DNA of 64,000 nt from Helianthus annuus (taxonomy: Eukaryota > Streptophyta > Magnoliopsida > Asterales > Asteraceae): NCBI RefSeq assembly GCF_002127325.2, contig NC_035449.2:78282693-78346692 (forward strand), written 5' to 3'. The translations under genes were made by a program, and so were the position numbers. Under the pieces are notes generated by a model. It did not search any database. It was not told the DNA's origin and saw nothing but the letters and a program-made list of their open reading frames with translations. Below are positions 35,919 to 47,254 of the stretch, piece after piece (the first letter of the stretch is position 1; every line of letters starts with the position of its first letter).

Positions 35919-37057
35919 GAGGCCCAGGTTTGGTAGTGTAAATAGTAGCGTTTTGTTTTGTTTTGTTTTGTTTTGTATAGTTTGCATAATTACCGTATTT
36001 CCTTGAGATTCGTGTTTGAAACAAGTGTGGGGATATTCGGGTCGCGAATTACTTTAACATTGTGTTGAGGACAACACGGGACTTTCGAGGGGGTAGGGTG
36101 ATCTTTACAAGTTTTTGAAAAATTTAAAAACATAAAAAAATCGAAAAAACTGAAAAAAAATATAAACATGACACTTAAAATAGCATTTTTCAGCAATTCA
36201 GAATCGCCCAGATGCCACCGTAAATTACGGTATTACCGTAATTTACGGTGGAGGTGAAATATAGTTGGGCTTTATGGTAGGAACTCACTGTTTTACGGTG
36301 AGAATTGATTTCCAAGTTCCACCATAATTTACGGTAATACCGTAATTTACGGTAGACCTGGAAAGTCAATCCGTCAGTCCTGTTCAGCGAATATAAAAAA
36401 AATATAATAAACAATCACTTTTCGAGACATAACTCCAGCCACTCATATCCTTCTCACCTTTATCTATCTAACATCAACCATCACTTTCCTTCATCCCTAC
36501 AAGAATCCCCAACTTTCTTCAACCTTCAATTACTCCTATCTCTTTCAATTCTCAACCAAATCAAGTGAAATTGGAGTCTATCTTGGCTAATTTTTCACAC
36601 ACTTTCTGATTTTGAGAAGAGATTGGTGAAAAAACGAAGTTATCGGGTCCGAATTCAAAACCCTAGTCCGAAAATTTTTGGGGGTTTTTGGAGTTTTTGT
36701 TTCACAAGCATTCTAGCATCTTCAAACCAAGTTATGGAAGCTTATTTGATATATTTTGATGCTACATTGTGAAGAGTAAGGTCATTTGTTTATACCCACT
36801 TTCTTGTTCCTAGTTTTGACTTGTTACTTGCTATTTGAACATGGTGATGGTTTGTAGATGTAGGATTGATAGTAAAGTAGTGAACTTTTGGGGAATCTCT
36901 ACATTGTAGAGATACCATGCCCGATTTTTGAAAAATTCTTGATAATTTTTTGGTTCACTAACATCTACAACCATGGTAACAAGCAAGTGTGGGGATATTG
37001 TGAGAGAAGACTAATGTTTGCATTTGGTTGTGTTGTTTGCTTTATGTGTGTAGGAAA
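35919..37057 (+). other. Athila spacer between pol and the third ORF
   Basis: Non-coding. Contains a TTTTG microsatellite (about 35951-35974), two purine motifs AAGTGTGGGGAT (36023-36034, 36985-36996) that resemble the element's polypurine tract, and palindromes of the CCACCGTAA type (36213-36252, 36319-36355). Just before the third ORF lies a T-rich stretch ending TTTATGTGTGTAG, which looks like a 3' splice site and would suit a spliced subgenomic mRNA. Confidence 0.6.
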
Positions 37058-37291
37058 ATGGTTAAGACAAAAGAGAAAGCGGGATCTAGTTCGTCTTCAT
37101 CATCAAAGGGAAAGGGCAAACAGCCGAAACAACAACCACGGAAAAGACAATACATGGGTCGAATCGATGAAAGTGAAAGTGGAAGTGAGGAAGAAATGGA
37201 GTTGGACCTGGCTGAAAAGCCGACATGGGACTCGGGTCCTTTGGATAACAGCCAGAGCATTGGCAGCCAACGTTATATCATGACCGTATGA
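37058..37291 (+). pseudogene. Athila third ORF, N-terminal part
   Basis: ATG 37058 (MVKTKEKAGSSSSSSSKGKG) starts a basic Ser/Lys-rich, then acidic, segment (RIDESESGSEEEMELDL). It stops at TGA 37289-37291, overlapping the ATG of the next frame (37288). The surrounding sequence suggests a small insertion near 37270 split one ORF in two. Position 3' of pol matches the so-called env-like or ORF-1 gene of Athila elements; function unknown. No signal peptide is visible here. Confidence 0.6.
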
Positions 37292-38763
37292 ATAAATTGA
37301 AGAATAAGGCAGCGACTTTTATATGTGAAAGGGAAGTCCGGGAAATTGAGTTTGGTCAGTTCGGGGTGTTTGACAAGTTCCGGGCTCTAGGTTGGGAGTC
37401 GGCACTTAAATGTTTTGACAAAGATAAAAGCAATTTGTTTATCACCGAGGTATCAGAGTGGATGGCGACTCTTAAATGCAACACATATGAAAAGCCATCA
37501 CAAATGAAGTTAGTTGGTGAAGTGCACGGGATTCCAGTGGAGATGTCTTTTGACACGTTGAAAAAGCTCGGGAAATATGATAGTCTTCCAGCTCGGGATT
37601 ATATGATTCCCACCCTTGATAACCTTTTGGTGAAGCCGGAGAAACACCCCCGTTGGAACGACATGTTGGCAACGCTATTTTTGCCCGGTACTTATCATGG
37701 AGTTTTGTATCGGAAAAATTTAAAAATCGAAGCAAAATTGTTGTTGGCAATTTGTCTTTTGAATGTCATACCACGAAGGGGGGACAAAGAACAAGTAAGA
37801 TTCCCGGAAGTACCAGTTCTCTATTCCCTTCTTACTGGGGGTCTGCGCTTCCCAATCCGTTATTTGATCATGAACTACCTATGGATCTGCCGGAACAAGT
37901 TTGGAAGAGACATTATTCCATATTGTCGGATCATTACGGGGTTAATGAAGCAGCAGAAAGCACTTACGTCAGAAGATAGAGGAGCAACAAAAAGACATCA
38001 GCCTTTTACCCTAGACAAGATGGGGATTGGTTGGAATTATACACAGTCGGAGCGGTACCATAAGCTTAAGTCGGAAGGGCAGAGATGGAGAGCGTTAAAG
38101 GCGGGTGCTAGAGATTTGTTACCGGGTGAAGAAGATGAACCCGAGAGTGATGCAGAAATCCCAAGTGGTGACGATGATTATGCAGATGCGCCGCATGGTG
38201 GTGAACATGTGAACGTGAATTTGGGGCAAGGGGGCCCAGGTGGAGGTTATGGTGGCGCTTTCTACGACTATACGGAGCGTTCTTATGTGCCCGGGTGGGC
38301 TTATGAAGGTACCATGCAAGAGGTGATAGCAAATCAACGTCCGTCGGGTCCGGAGCGGACGTTATATGATCAAAATACAATGATGAGTGCAAGCATAGAG
38401 CGGTCCTTGAAACAAAGCTTTGATCGTAATGAGGCATGGAATCGCACTTTTGCGTATTCCCAAGAAGTGGAAATGAATAATCGGTACCACGACGATCAAG
38501 AGAGAAGATTGCATGCAGACTGGCACGCCGGGCGGCCAGTGGTTGTGGATCCACAACATGTGGATTATGCCTCTCTACCACCTTATGATGGTAGTGTGTC
38601 GTATCCGACTCCACAGCTTCACCACTCACAATGGATCGACCTGAGGCAACAAGAAGGAGCTCAACAACAACAAGGAGGGAGTAGTAGCGGCTCATTTGCG
38701 TTTGGAGAATGGAACGACATGATGTCTTCCATTTTTGGACCGCCGGGACCGCGCTATTATTAG
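37288..38763 (+). CDS. Athila third ORF, main part (491 codons, function unknown)
   Basis: Open from ATG 37288 to TAG 38761-38763. The first 230 residues are the conserved Athila-type domain (FDKFRALGWESALKCFDKD, EVSEWMATLKC, VEMSFDTLKKLGKYDSL, KLLLAICLLNVIPRRGDKE, LIMNYLWICRNKFGRDIIPY), which in other annotations is called ATHILA ORF-1 or putative plant transposon protein. The C-terminal half is acidic, then Gly-rich, then Tyr/Gln/Ser-rich (QQEGAQQQQGGSSSGS). I see no clear signal peptide or transmembrane helix, so an envelope role is not supported by this copy. It is likely the downstream portion of one longer ORF begun at 37058. Confidence 0.75.
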   Translation: MNKLKNKAATFICEREVREIEFGQFGVFDKFRALGWESALKCFDKDKSNLFITEVSEWMATLKCNTYEKPSQMKLVGEVHGIPVEMSFDTLKKLGKYDSLPARDYMIPTLDNLLVKPEKHPRWNDMLATLFLPGTYHGVLYRKNLKIEAKLLLAICLLNVIPRRGDKEQVRFPEVPVLYSLLTGGLRFPIRYLIMNYLWICRNKFGRDIIPYCRIITGLMKQQKALTSEDRGATKRHQPFTLDKMGIGWNYTQSERYHKLKSEGQRWRALKAGARDLLPGEEDEPESDAEIPSGDDDYADAPHGGEHVNVNLGQGGPGGGYGGAFYDYTERSYVPGWAYEGTMQEVIANQRPSGPERTLYDQNTMMSASIERSLKQSFDRNEAWNRTFAYSQEVEMNNRYHDDQERRLHADWHAGRPVVVDPQHVDYASLPPYDGSVSYPTPQLHHSQWIDLRQQEGAQQQQGGSSSGSFAFGEWNDMMSSIFGPPGPRYY

Positions 38764-40036
38764 TCAGGTTGTGTTCCTCCTTTGTATATTTTGTGCATAT
38801 TTGTTAGTTTGCTTTGTTTATGGTCGGGTGGTTGGGTGGTGTTAGTTGTTATGATGTGTTTGGGTTGGTGCTAGTCGGTGGTGTGTTGGTATTAAAAAGA
38901 AGAAAAATATAAAAAAAAATCATAAAATGAAAAATCCAAAAAGAAATTTGTGGTTTGAGTGTTGAGCTTTTGGATGATGTTGAAGGGTTTAGTGATCAAA
39001 GCCTCCTAATACCATACATTGGGGTCAATGTATCCCAAGTGTGGGGATGGGGGGAATTTTTGAAGATTTTAAAAATTTTGAGTCAAGCAAAATATTGTGA
39101 GAATTTGAACACCCTAGATTAACCCCAAATGATGCACCGGCAACCCTTTAATACCCTTTTCATTCTTAGTGAGAGTTGAAGCCACCTTGTACATAAATAA
39201 TGTTTATTGTTGATGAGGGTGGCAACGGGTGGGGGTGCGTTAGAACTTGTGTTTGAATACGGTTCGAGACCTTAGTTGAACATGAATGTAGAAAGGATAA
39301 GGGCATTTAGGTAGCCTCGTCATAGTGTGTGTGAGTGTGAGATTTGGGGGGTTGGACCTCATAAGCTATATATATGAGCATGGTTGCGAGAGGGGCGGGG
39401 GGTTTGGACATGTAGTAGCCATTTTGTGCCTAAAAGCTTATCGTTTGTTACCCCTAGCTACTTACTTAAAAATTTACCTAATTTAACCCGGTCTTATAGT
39501 GCTTGTAGTTGCTTTAGTCATGTTTAGATATGTTATGTGAATGTTTCTATATGAAAAAAAAATGAAAAAAAAAAGAAAAAAGAAAATGAATGAAAAAGAA
39601 AAAGAAAAAAGAGAAAAGAAAAGTGATGGTAGTTGTCTTGTATATATTAGTTAACTTGGTAGTTGTAGTTTGCTTTATTGTAATAATAAAAAGACCGGGT
39701 TAAGTTTCGCTACTTCATATATACTCCATTTCCTACCCATACACCTAGCCACGTTACAACCTTGGAAGTCCCTTTGATTTTCATTCATGTTCGACATATA
39801 TTAGGAGAAGAACTGATTTAGGTACAACCATATAGTGTGCAATCACCCGTTTGCCTTTTGTGTGTCTAGTGTATCTTTGCTAGTGTTTACTTGTCACGAG
39901 AGGAGAGATATAGAGAGGGGTGCATTAACGGGTGTTAAAAAGGGGTTAGTGAGAAGGATTGCATGTTTTTGCTTGATTTACATTGATCACGTGTTGAGAA
40001 ATTGATTTAATGAGTTGCTTGGGACAAGCAACGGTT
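38764..40036 (+). other. Athila 3' non-coding region
   Basis: No gene. Contains a purine-rich A/G tract (about 39553-39623) and another AAGTGTGGGGAT motif at 39037-39048. Confidence 0.7.
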
Positions 40037-40049
40037 AAGTGTGGGGATG
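40037..40049 (+). promoter_or_regulatory. Athila polypurine tract
   Basis: AAGTGTGGGGATG immediately before the 3' LTR; primer for plus-strand DNA synthesis. Three further copies of the 12-base core lie upstream (36023, 36985, 39037). Confidence 0.8.
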
Positions 40050-41232
40050 TGACGGGTGGTCCATGGGACAACCCTTTATGATGTTAAAAGATAAGTTTAT
40101 CCCTCATTTAACTGTGTAACTATCTTGAATTAGATAACTACGGGTGCTTACGTTTCAGGTGCAATGCGGGAGCTTAAAGAGGAGAAAAACGCAGCTTTGG
40201 AAGGATTAGAGATGAACGGGTCGGGTGCGGAATAAAAGATGAAACAAAAGACAAAATTCAGGCTACCACCGTAAGTTACGGTACCACCATAATTTACGGT
40301 GGACCTGAATTCTGCCTGAATCCCAGCGTAACTCAGACTAATTTCACCATAACAAAACATGGTCCACCGTAACTTACGATGGCACCGTAAGTTACAGTGG
40401 AGGCTGCGAGAAAATGTGTAACTGCCTCATTTATTCAGTTTTATGGTGTCTTTTCACCTATTCCCATCATTGGACGGTTTGGGAGCTTGCTAGGGGCGAT
40501 TTTGGTGATCTTGGCTTGGTTGTAAACATTTTCTAAACAATTCGTTTGTGTTTTCGATCTGTATGAACATTGAACTTGTTGCTATGATGATTCACCAAGC
40601 TATGTGTGGCTAAACTTATGGTGATCATCCTGAATTGAAGGTTTGTCTATGACTTTTGTGTTTGAATTCGTATTTCTAGAATAATAGACTTGCAATGTTT
40701 GTTTGTTTATTATGGTGTGTGAATGTTTGTTCGTAAATTGTTGGTTGATGTTATAATCATATTCTAAACCGTACGTTCTTGGTGTCGTTGACAATCGAGA
40801 TATCACGAGAGGGATTAGGGTTGGATATTAATCAATTGGTTATCGGGTAACAACCTCGCATTGTCGTAATCCGAGTACTTAGTTCCCTTTTATCACAACA
40901 AACAATTATACACGAATCATGTCTATGTGATTCTTTCTAGTGAATTTAAACACAATTGTCAAAAGCAAACTGGAAATTTAGGATGGTCGCTTGTTCCTAA
41001 TTTGTTTACAAACTATAATCTTTGATTTGCAATTTACTTAGTTAAGATTAGATCCAAAATCCAAAACAACCAACTCTTGAATTTTAATTTCTGCATTTTA
41101 GTTTAATTTTAGTTTAAGTGCAAAGCTATAAAATCACACATTTTCCACATACTCCCTGAGTTCGATACCCACTTACCGCTAGCTATTAGTTGTATTTGGA
41201 TTAAATTTGCGTGTACCTACGACAGCACGTCA
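40050..41232 (+). repeat. Athila 3' LTR, 1183 bp
   Basis: Same length and ends as the 5' LTR. Differences by eye include CATGGGACA for CATGAGACA, GATAAGTTT for GACAAATTT, ACCATAATT for ACCGTAATT and several CpG-to-TpG or CpA changes. Confidence 0.95.
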
Positions 41233-41237
41233 GCTAA
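41233..41237. repeat. Target-site duplication GCTAA (right) of the Athila element
   Basis: Exact match to 28420-28424. Confidence 0.95.
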
Positions 41238-41325
41238 CGGTTTGTTCTTTTGCAGCAGCAAAGACTAGGCCTCTTGACGTCAGCGAAGATCCATCTAACG
41301 TCATCTAGGATTTGGGTATTCGACA
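41238..41325 (+). repeat. Tat 5' LTR, part 2 (right of the Athila insertion)
   Basis: Continues the Tat LTR after the duplicated GCTAA and ends ATTCGACA just before TTGGCGCCATCC. Confidence 0.65.
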
Positions 41326-41326
41326 T

Positions 41327-41343
41327 TGGCGCCATCCGTGGGA
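41327..41343 (+). promoter_or_regulatory. Tat primer-binding site
   Basis: TGGCGCCATCCGTGGGA, one base after the LTR end. Position and the TGGCGCC start identify it; the exact tRNA is not certain from memory. Confidence 0.6.
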
Positions 41344-41411
41344 CATCAGCCTTACCGGTGTTCCCACATCAAACTCCGACGTTAAGAGTGGCTTATCTCA
41401 CCAACAGCAAC

Positions 41412-43148
41412 ATGGCGACCCCACCCAACTCACGTATCACCCAAACGGCACATAATGATCCGGATAGGGTCACAGTAGAAGACATAACTCATGAAGAAGA
41501 CAACGAGAAACAGGTGGAAAAACCAGAAAGAGTGGAACACATCACACCAGATTTTGTGGCCATGCACATAGAAAAGTTAACAAAATGTCTCGAAGATTTA
41601 GAGAGACAAGAAAAGCTCAACAGCCTCAGGGCTAGACATTCCTTTGACGCACCCTCCAACTAGGAAGGGATAGACCTTCAAAACAAAAGCAACAGTGGTG
41701 ACCCACTGGAAACATTCATGACTGCCCTTAGACAAATGTCTTCAGAAAAAAGGGAAGACCTCATCACAGGAAAGAAGCCAAAGGAAAAGGGAAAGGAAAG
41801 GGATAACCAAAATGATGATGGCCTGGATCAACCCTATCTGCCACGGGACTTAGCTGAGGTCTCAAAGTTCACACGGAGGATTGCAGAAGCACCGATGCCC
41901 CCCAAGACAAAGCTACCCCCAAACTTTGACCGCTATGACGGGACAAGAGACCCTGAAGATCACCTCCATGCCTTCAGGGGAGCGGGACAACTTGGGCGAT
42001 GGCCCATGCCTGTATGGTGCCACATGTTTGTACAAACTTTGACGGAGGGAGCCCGACTCTGGTTTGACGGCCTCCCCCCCGGGGGGGGGGGGGGGGTCGA
42101 CAGTTATGAGGAACTAAGCCAGAAATTCCTCAGGAACTTTGGTCAGCAAAGAAAAGTGGTCAAAAATCCAAACGAGATCCTACACATAAGGCAGAGGGAT
42201 AACGAGCGAATCGACCAGTATATGGAGAGGTTTGTCAAGGAGAGCATGAACATCAAGGATGTCCCGGAGGTCATGAAGATCAGCAGTTTCATAAACGGGC
42301 TAAAGCATGCACAACTGTGTGAGAAGCTGGGGGAGGAGTTCTCCCACTTGTTTGATAACCTCATGGACAGGGTCAGAGCCTTTGTCAGAGGAAAAGACAC
42401 AGTTAGCAAAGCCAAGGAGACGGACGTCACACCTCGAAGGGTCACCCCAGCTGCAAAGCCTCCTGACAAAGGTACACCTTACTCCAGAAAACCCACTTTT
42501 GATAGAATGTTGCACGACAGAGCAAGGCCTTCATACTCCCCATATAGACCCCGGGGGAGAGGTCCCCCTCCTTACTCTGATAATTTCACCCCTCTTACCA
42601 AAACCCCCAGCGAGATACTGGCCACTGAGAGGGTAAAGAACTCCTTCCCAAGGCCACCACCCATAAAACCTGGGCCAAAGGCACAACCAAACGAGTATTG
42701 TGACTTCCACAAAGGCTTTGGGCATAAAACTGATGACTGCATGTATTTGAAGAGAGAGATAGAGGCTGCAGTGAAAACGGGAAGGCTGGCCCACTTGGTT
42801 AAGGAAATCAAGGAGGGAGGAGGGGATCGCAAGGGAAAAGATGCAAGGGAGCCTGGGAGGGCAGATGTGGATATGATTAGAAGGAGGAATGAATTCGATA
42901 CCACCCGGAGTGTAAAGGCCAGAATCCTAGGCTCCCCGAACCGCATGAAAGCTCCCATCCTCATGCCACACTTAGAGGAAAATGAGGTACAACGACTTCC
43001 CCTCAACATCTCAGCCATAATAGCTGGTCACAAGGTATCCCGAATACACGTGGACGGAGGGTCTAGTGTCAAGGTAATATATGAGCATTGTTTCCTCAGA
43101 TTTGATAGAGACGTAAGAGTCGGCTTGAAGAAGACTCCATCCCATTAG
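41412..43148 (+). pseudogene. Tat gag and protease start
   Basis: ATG 41412 (MATPPNSRITQ) opens a frame that continues to TAG 43146, broken only by TAG at 41661-41663. Gag domain around 41900-42400 (PNFDRYDGTRDPEDHLHAF, ARLWFDGLPP, LHIRQRDNERIDQYMERF). The capsid segment contains GGGGG encoded by a C7G16 run (42074-42096), an in-frame expansion absent from gag proteins I know. A single zinc-knuckle-like CDFHKGFGHKTDDC lies near 42700. The protease active site is VDGGSS (about 43050; typical Tat form). A frame change near 43135 moves the rest of the protease into another frame. Confidence 0.85.
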
Positions 43149-43728
43149 TGGGATTCAACAACAGTGTATCACACCCCCTGGGAAAATCAGGCTCCCACTC
43201 ACAGTTGGGGTGGGGGATCGGGTTCGGACAATAAACCTGACATTCACAATGGTCCGGGCACCCTCAAAGTACAACGCAATCTTAGGAAGACCCGGAATAG
43301 GGGACTTACAGGCGCAGGCGTCCACCCCCCATGGAGCTTTAGTGTTCCAAACGCCAAAGGGCTTAGCCTGGGTAAAATCCGCATACGAAGTGATTTCTTC
43401 AGTATCCGAAGGGGAAGCATCCGAGAAGCCCCGGAAAGAGGGAGTCGAGGAATGGGTCCTTTGTGACAGGTTCCCAGAGCAAACAGTCAAGGTGGGAAGT
43501 CACCTATGCGACAAATGCAAGAGTGCTCTCAAGGAACTACTCCTCCTCAACATATATGTATTTGCATTCCAACACGGGGACACGACAGGAATTCCCAGGA
43601 GCCTAACCGAACATCGACTCAACACATACACATGGGCAAAACCAGTAAAACAGAAGAACGAAGCATGGGGCCCAACAAAAGAAGAGCTGCTTGTGAGGAA
43701 ACTAGAAAGCTGCTCAGAGCAGGTATAG
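43149..43728 (+). pseudogene. Tat protease C-terminus and linker to RT
   Basis: Plus-strand frame including 43210-43728 reads GDRVRTINLTFTMVRAPSKY and NAILGRPGI, the late protease motif (ILGRP). It then runs into a linker with NIYVFAFQHGDTTGIPRSL, which precedes RT in Tat elements. It ends at TAG 43726 because the RT continues in a different frame after a change near 43670. Confidence 0.8.
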
Positions 43729-44576
43729 TCAGGGAGGTCAAGTACCCATCCTGGGTCGCCAACCCGGTCATGGTTCAAAAGAAAGACGGGGGATGGAGGA
43801 TGTGCATTGACTTCCAGGATCTAAACAAAGCATGTCCCAAGGACTGTTACCCCCTCCCAGAAATAGACGTCCAGGTGGACTCTTTGTCTCAGTACCCCCT
43901 GAAATGCTTCCTGGATTCCTACAAAGGATACCATCAGATCCAGATGTCAATAGAGGACGAAGAAAAAACCGCCTTCATTACCGACGAGGGGACATTTTGC
44001 TATACCAAAATTCCCTTCAGTCTTAAAAACGCTGGGGCCACGTATCAGAGATTCATGAACACCCTCTTCAGGGAGCAACGGGGAAGGAACCTGGAGGCAT
44101 ATGTTGATGACATCGTTATCAAAAGCCTGACGGAAATGGCCATGATAGACGACATAGCTGAGACCCTCCGCACCATGCAAGATGTGAATATGAAGTTAAA
44201 CCCCGGAAAGTGCTGTTTTGGGGTGGAAGAAGGGAGATTCTTGGGAGTGGTGGTCACTAAAGGAAGAATCAAAGCTAACCCGGAGAAAACTCAAGCTGTG
44301 GCTGAAATGCGATCCCCCAGGTCCCTGAAAGATATTCAACAACTAAACGGGAGGTTAATAGCACTAAAACGTTTCTTATCAAAGGTAGCCGACAGGACTC
44401 TCCCCTTCATGAAAGTGTTGAAGGACTGCCTCCAAATAAACAGGTTCAAATGGACCCGAGAAGCGGAGGCTGCCTTCCAAGAAATGAAAACTTACATCTG
44501 CAAGCTCCCAACATTGGCCACCCAGTACCCGGAGAACTCCTGCTCCTATATTTGTCCGCCTCGAAAACGACCATAA
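43650..44576 (+). pseudogene. Tat reverse transcriptase
   Basis: Plus-strand frame reading KLLRAGIVREVKYPSWVANP, VMVQKKDGGWRMCIDFQDLN, KACPKDCYPLPEIDVQVDSL, FLDSYKGYHQI, and the active box EAYVDDIVIKS (about 44095-44125). The thumb and connection follow, GVVVTKGRIKANPEKTQAV and QQLNGRLIALKRFLSK. A frame change near 44525 moves the RNase H to another frame, giving a stop at 44574. Confidence 0.88.
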
Positions 44577-45414
44577 GTGTGGTCATGATGGTAGAACGGG
44601 AAGGGAAGAAGATCCCCATATATTTCATCAGCAGAACACTTAAAGGCCCCGAGGAACGATATATGCCCCTGGAGAAGCTGGCATTAGCCCTTGTTTTCGC
44701 ATCCCGGAGACTCAGGAGGTACTTCCAAGGGCACAAGATTACCCTGGTGACTGATCAACATCTCCAAAAGGTACTCAGGAGGCCGGAGCTGTCAGGACGG
44801 TTGGCAAAATGGGCTGTGGAACTAGGGGAACACTCTTTAGAGTTTAAGCCCAGGACAACCATGAAGGGGCAGATACTGGCCGACTTTTTAGCAGAAGTCC
44901 CTGAGGATGAAGAGATGGAACTTTTAAAAAGGGAAGCCTTGGAGAAAGAAGAAAGAGAAAAGGAGGACGAGGCTGTGTGGAAGTTACTCACCGACGGGGC
45001 CTCTAGTGAAGAAGGGAGCGGAGTAGGCATCACATTGATAAGCCCCGAAGGGATTGAGCTGACCTACGCCATAAGATTGGACTTCGAGAACACCAACAAC
45101 ACTACAGAGTATGAGGCCCTTTTAGCAGGAATGAGACTGGCACAAAAAATGAAAGTAAGGCATGTGGAAGCTAGCACCGATTCACAACTGGTGGTTAAAT
45201 AGTACCAAGGAGAGTATGAAGCCAAAGACAACACCATGGCTCAGTACGTGGCGAAAGTAAAGGAAACAGCCAAGGCATTCAAAACTTTCAAATTAGAATA
45301 CATCCCCCGAGGAAGAAACAGAAAATCTGATGCCCTCGGTAAGCTGGCCTCGGTGGGATTCGACCACCTAGCAAGAGAAGTCAAAGTGGAAGTCCTAACC
45401 TCCCCTTCCCTCAA
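44525..45414 (+). pseudogene. Tat RNase H plus second, archaeal-type RNase H
   Basis: Gypsy RNase H: LLLLYLSASKTTISVVMMV, IYFISRTLKGPEERYMPLEK, ITLVTDQHLQKVL, ILADFLAEVPEDE. After a Glu/Lys-rich linker (44925-44965) comes the second RNase H: LLTDGASSEEGSGVGITL, TTEYEALLAGMRLAQ, VEASTDSQLVV. A TAG at 45200-45202 interrupts it; the frame continues IPRGRNRKSDALGKLAS until the Tekay-2 insertion at 45415. The dual RNase H is diagnostic of Tat. The last part of the 45236-45451 frame is Tekay-2 LTR, not Tat. Confidence 0.88.
45410..45414. repeat. Target-site duplication CTCAA (left) of Tekay-2
   Basis: CTCAA directly before TGTCACACCCC; identical at 56469-56473. Confidence 0.95.
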
Positions 45415-47242
45415 TGTCACACCCCAACCGATGGCGGAAACATCGGGATGAGACGAAGTGTGTATAGATTGCTAGAGACTTCATAACACTATGTGACAAT
45501 ATTTAATTAAGTTCAAATTTCATTTCAATACTAAAGTCAACAAGATTCAAACAAAAACAACAACATTGTTTCAACATAGATCATAACAACAAAAGATAAA
45601 TTAATCTAGGTGTGTATCTAGTCCACCCTAAATCTCGTTTCATCTTTAGTCCATACTTCAACAATTAACCTGCAACATGTATTAAAATAGAGTTCAATGC
45701 AAAAGCAAAGGCGAGTATACAAGTTTGACTACATAGCATAATAGAATAAAAACTCATATCCAACATGTAACATAGTGAATAAATTTACTAGCAATGCAAT
45801 TTTTGGCGTACTATATGATCAAACCCAAGAATACAACGCACAAAAATAGCCTAATCCCAATCGTTCAGCGGGGTGGTAATGTTTAACTTAACAATACCCA
45901 ATTAGAATAGTGGGCGGGGCGTTAATCCTATAGCGCTATAATTGTTAAGGTGGGCTAGCAAAGTTAATGAGCATATAACGTTCCAAATCGTTCATAGAGC
46001 ATACAAGCATAGCAAATATTCATAATAGTTTCATGTCACGTTCATAGATAGAGTATGTTTTGTTTAAGCATAAAAGTTGTTTTGAATAGGTATACATGTT
46101 GCATCCCAAAGTGTAAAGGGGAAAAAGGGATCGAGTATACTCACGGTTTACAAGTCTTGACTTGAAGTTCCGAGAGCAAAGTTGGTAGATGAATTAGTTT
46201 GGAGCACCTTGTCCTTCTACACGAGGAAAGCAAAGGTGTATGAGTTTGGGGAAATCGGAAGATTATAGATTCGGAGTTTAGAATGTATAGAAAATAACAT
46301 AAGTGAAAGTAATCATCTTGTACACATAACTCTTGTTCTTGACACTATTAAAACTCAAAAGAGTTGGTATGATTTCATGGATTCAAAGGTCCATTAGAGT
46401 CGTAACAAGGGCATGGTCATAGATGATGTAACATATTCTTGACAAGTAACTATTAAGTTATCATCAAGTTTAGTTACTTAGGTATACATATGGAATAACT
46501 TAGATAATAAAAAGATTACAAAGTCTTATGGTTCAAGCATGAGGTAGGAGATTAGTGTCTCCATTTAGGCACCTCTTTGTGACATAGAATTCATACATGA
46601 GGTAGGAAGAACAAGTTTCCATTTAGGTACCTCTATTGTTCACCACTACACTTGTTGTTATAAACAACAAGGAGGGTCATGAACTTACAAGTAATAATGT
46701 AATAACAACAACTAATCTACGGAAAAACATCAAGTAGTGAATGGATTTCTATGAAGGATAGCCCAAGCTAGTCCAACTACCACACATTCATCAAGCTTCA
46801 TGCTTGAACACTACTTGTGGGTAAAACCCTAACTAAAACAGAATATTTGTGAGGTTTTAACCTCTGATTTAAGTGTCTCAACCATGTTTTTAAGCTTAAC
46901 CAACCATAAGAGAGGTTGTAAGCATTAGGACATTGGTATGAGATGTGTTAGACACAAGTTGGATGAAGTTTACATAAGTTTGTAACAAAACAGAAAGTTT
47001 TTGGTCAATTTCGGGGCAATTCCGGGTCTGATTTCTCCAAGGAGAAGTCAAGGAATCAAACCCCATGATTAACCAAGCAAGTAGGAAAAAGAATCAAGTG
47101 AAAAGGTTAAGAAATGAGTGAGTTATGCTCACTTTTGTGAAGATGCAACAATCTGCTCGAACTTGAGATTTGCAGCTGATTATGGGAGGATTTGAGAGTG
47201 TTTAGAGTGATTAGAAAAGTGTAAATGGCTTGGAAGAGGCTT

Positions 47243-47254
47243 GGTATTTATAGG
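47243..47254 (-). promoter_or_regulatory. TATA box of the Tekay-2 3' LTR
   Basis: Minus-strand CCTATAAATACC, a strong TATA match; the copy in the 5' LTR is 55560-55571. Confidence 0.6.

Larger units (their letters stand above)
28425..41232 (+). mobile_element. Athila-lineage Ty3/gypsy element, 12.8 kb, complete but inactivated
   Basis: Two 1183-bp LTRs (28425-29607, 40050-41232), primer site TGGCGCCGTTGCCGGGGA, gag-pol, an extra ORF region after pol, and a polypurine tract before the 3' LTR. Flanked by GCTAA on both sides. The size, primer site (Asp-tRNA type), DLGA protease, RT box FMDDF and a third ORF 3' of pol fit Athila. Gag-pol carries at least four in-frame stops and several frameshifts, so the copy could move only with help. 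LTRs differ at about 20 positions by eye (near 2 percent). Confidence 0.92.

Noticed and set aside
38108..38695. 195-codon minus-strand His-rich ORF
   Set aside because: Antisense shadow of the Athila third ORF, with no domain of its own.
37288..38763. Envelope glycoprotein
   Set aside because: No visible signal peptide, transmembrane segment or glycoprotein pattern; only its position is env-like.
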